From Planctomycetota bacterium (GTDB lineage: Bacteria > Planctomycetota > Planctomycetia > Planctomycetales > Planctomycetaceae), in NCBI GenBank assembly GCA_013151585.1, contig JAADHY010000774.1, forward strand, positions 8,065 to 15,287: a stretch of DNA of 7,223 nucleotides, read 5' to 3'. The translations under genes and the position numbers were made by a program. Each line of letters begins with the position of its first letter. Position 1 is the stretch's first letter. The notes under the pieces are model-generated. The model ran no database searches and was not told where the DNA came from. It was given only the letters and a program-made list of their open reading frames with translations. Of the stretch, positions 6,568-7,223 are shown piece after piece.

Positions 6568-7223
6568 TTACTTCTCCAACTTCGCAAGTCGTTTCAGCGC
6601 ATGGACTTTGTCATTCTGGCCGATTCTCGCACGCCGAACGGCATCCAGAAGCAACGCAATGTTGCGATCGTACGTCTCGCGGTCCACAGGGAAAGGGGTT
6701 CCATCTTTGCCGCCGTGAGCGTAGGAATAATCGGCCCAGCGCCGGCCATGCTCTCCGGGTTCTATGCCTTCCGCCGAGGCTTTCGCCGGTGACAGGTGCT
6801 TGGCTGGATCGCGGGATGAGGCCGGCGCCTGGTAGATCAGCTCCGCCAACAGCGACAGGCTCCGGATCGTGGCTGGCCCGACCCCCGTCGTTCCCAGCAG
6901 CGTTTCGAAGTCGTCGGGATGCTCCTCATGGGCGGCGATGATCATTTTCCGAAGCCGCGAGACGTTGATGTCGGCGGAACGCACTCGGTGGCGGGCCGGC
7001 GCGAATAAGGTAGGGCCTTCGGTGATTGCCTTCAGCTCCTGAATCACCCAATCGGGATTCTGGCGGATGATCTCCGCGCTGTACTGCCGATTGGCTTCGG
7101 CTTCGGCAGCCACCATGTTGAGCAGCGGCTTTTGGCGTCCGCTTCTCGCGAGGCAGCTTGGCTCGCCGACAGGTTCTTCGCCCAAGTTTTGAATCGCCGC
7201 ATGTGGTTCGCAGACGAAATCCT
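6568..7223 (-). CDS. DUF763 family protein, C-terminal part (start beyond right edge)
   Basis: The frame is open from the right edge to a TAA at 6570-6568, giving 218 complete codons. A TTG at 7185 could act as a start, but the residues before it (D-F-V-C-E-P-H) already match the family, so the true start lies outside. Recognisable DUF763 parts, in order: F-V-C-E-P-H; a helical segment containing A-A-E-A-E-A-N-R; P-A-R-H-R-V; the helix-hairpin-helix-like L-L-G-T-T-G-V-G-P-A-T-I-R-S-L-S-L-L-A-E; then Y-S-Y-A-H-G-G-K-D-G and P-F-P-V-D-R-E-T-Y-D; and a final basic helix. Family members are usually close to 400 residues, so roughly half is missing here. The biochemical function of the family is not established; the hairpin motif suggests nucleic-acid contact, which is inference. 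A segment of about 23 residues (6730-6798) lies between R-D-P-A-K and Y-S-Y-A-H, which in most members I recall are nearly adjacent. It is separated from pilM by 410 bases with its own promoter, so it is probably unrelated in function. Confidence 0.9.
   Translation of the reverse strand, partial: DFVCEPHAAIQNLGEEPVGEPSCLARSGRQKPLLNMVAAEAEANRQYSAEIIRQNPDWVIQELKAITEGPTLFAPARHRVRSADINVSRLRKMIIAAHEEHPDDFETLLGTTGVGPATIRSLSLLAELIYQAPASSRDPAKHLSPAKASAEGIEPGEHGRRWADYSYAHGGKDGTPFPVDRETYDRNIALLLDAVRRARIGQNDKVHALKRLAKLEK

Noticed and set aside
6366..6587. 73-codon minus-strand frame after the DUF763 gene
   Set aside because: It overlaps the DUF763 stop region in another frame. It has no ribosome site that I can defend and no recognisable content.
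6287..6718. 143-codon plus-strand frame in the pilM-DUF763 gap
   Set aside because: More than a third overlaps the end of the DUF763 gene on the other strand, and the translation is basic and featureless.
6568..7185. TTG at 7185 as the start of the DUF763 gene
   Set aside because: Family-specific residues F-V-C-E-P-H are encoded upstream in the same open frame, so the gene must begin outside the window.

Overview
The window is GC-rich, and all four genes I can support lie on the minus strand. Very long Gly-, Ala/Pro- and Met-rich segments sit inside envelope proteins next to a recognisable PilM. That combination is most like a planctomycete (phylum Planctomycetota). This assignment is inferred from protein style, not from any marker gene.

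Reading in the direction of transcription (right to left): positions 7223-6568 hold the C-terminal part of a DUF763 family protein whose start lies beyond the right edge. A 410-base gap follows (6567-6158). It carries a plausible sigma70-type promoter with a dyad over its -10 box. Three co-oriented genes come next and look like one operon: a PilM protein fused to a PilN-like membrane/periplasmic half (6157-3944), a single-pass protein with a huge Gly-rich insert and an Ala/Pro/Lys tail (3830-1731), and a second single-pass protein (from 1639) that is still open at the left edge. The two gaps inside the operon are 113 and 91 bases. Each contains one stem-loop with no T-run after it on the transcribed strand.

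The three operon proteins probably form an inner-membrane assembly platform like PilM-PilN-PilO of type IV pili or GspL-GspM of type II secretion. The first has the cytoplasmic actin-like fold plus a PilN-type half. The other two each have a short cytoplasmic N-terminus, one membrane helix, a helical stretch and a later beta-alpha segment, which suits PilO-like periplasmic partners. Neither is recognisable as PilO or PilP by sequence alone, so that part is inference. No pilin, ATPase or secretin gene lies in the window.

The most unusual observation is a short acidic motif, D-L-x-Q-E-Y-x4-G-E-M, with identical spacing in the low-complexity linkers of the second and third proteins. A looser relative (E-Q-D-M ... 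M-M-E-P) lies in the Met/Gly-rich insert of the PilM-PilN protein. This suggests a shared linker element across the complex. The long open frames on the plus strand all lie antisense to these genes and look like shadows.
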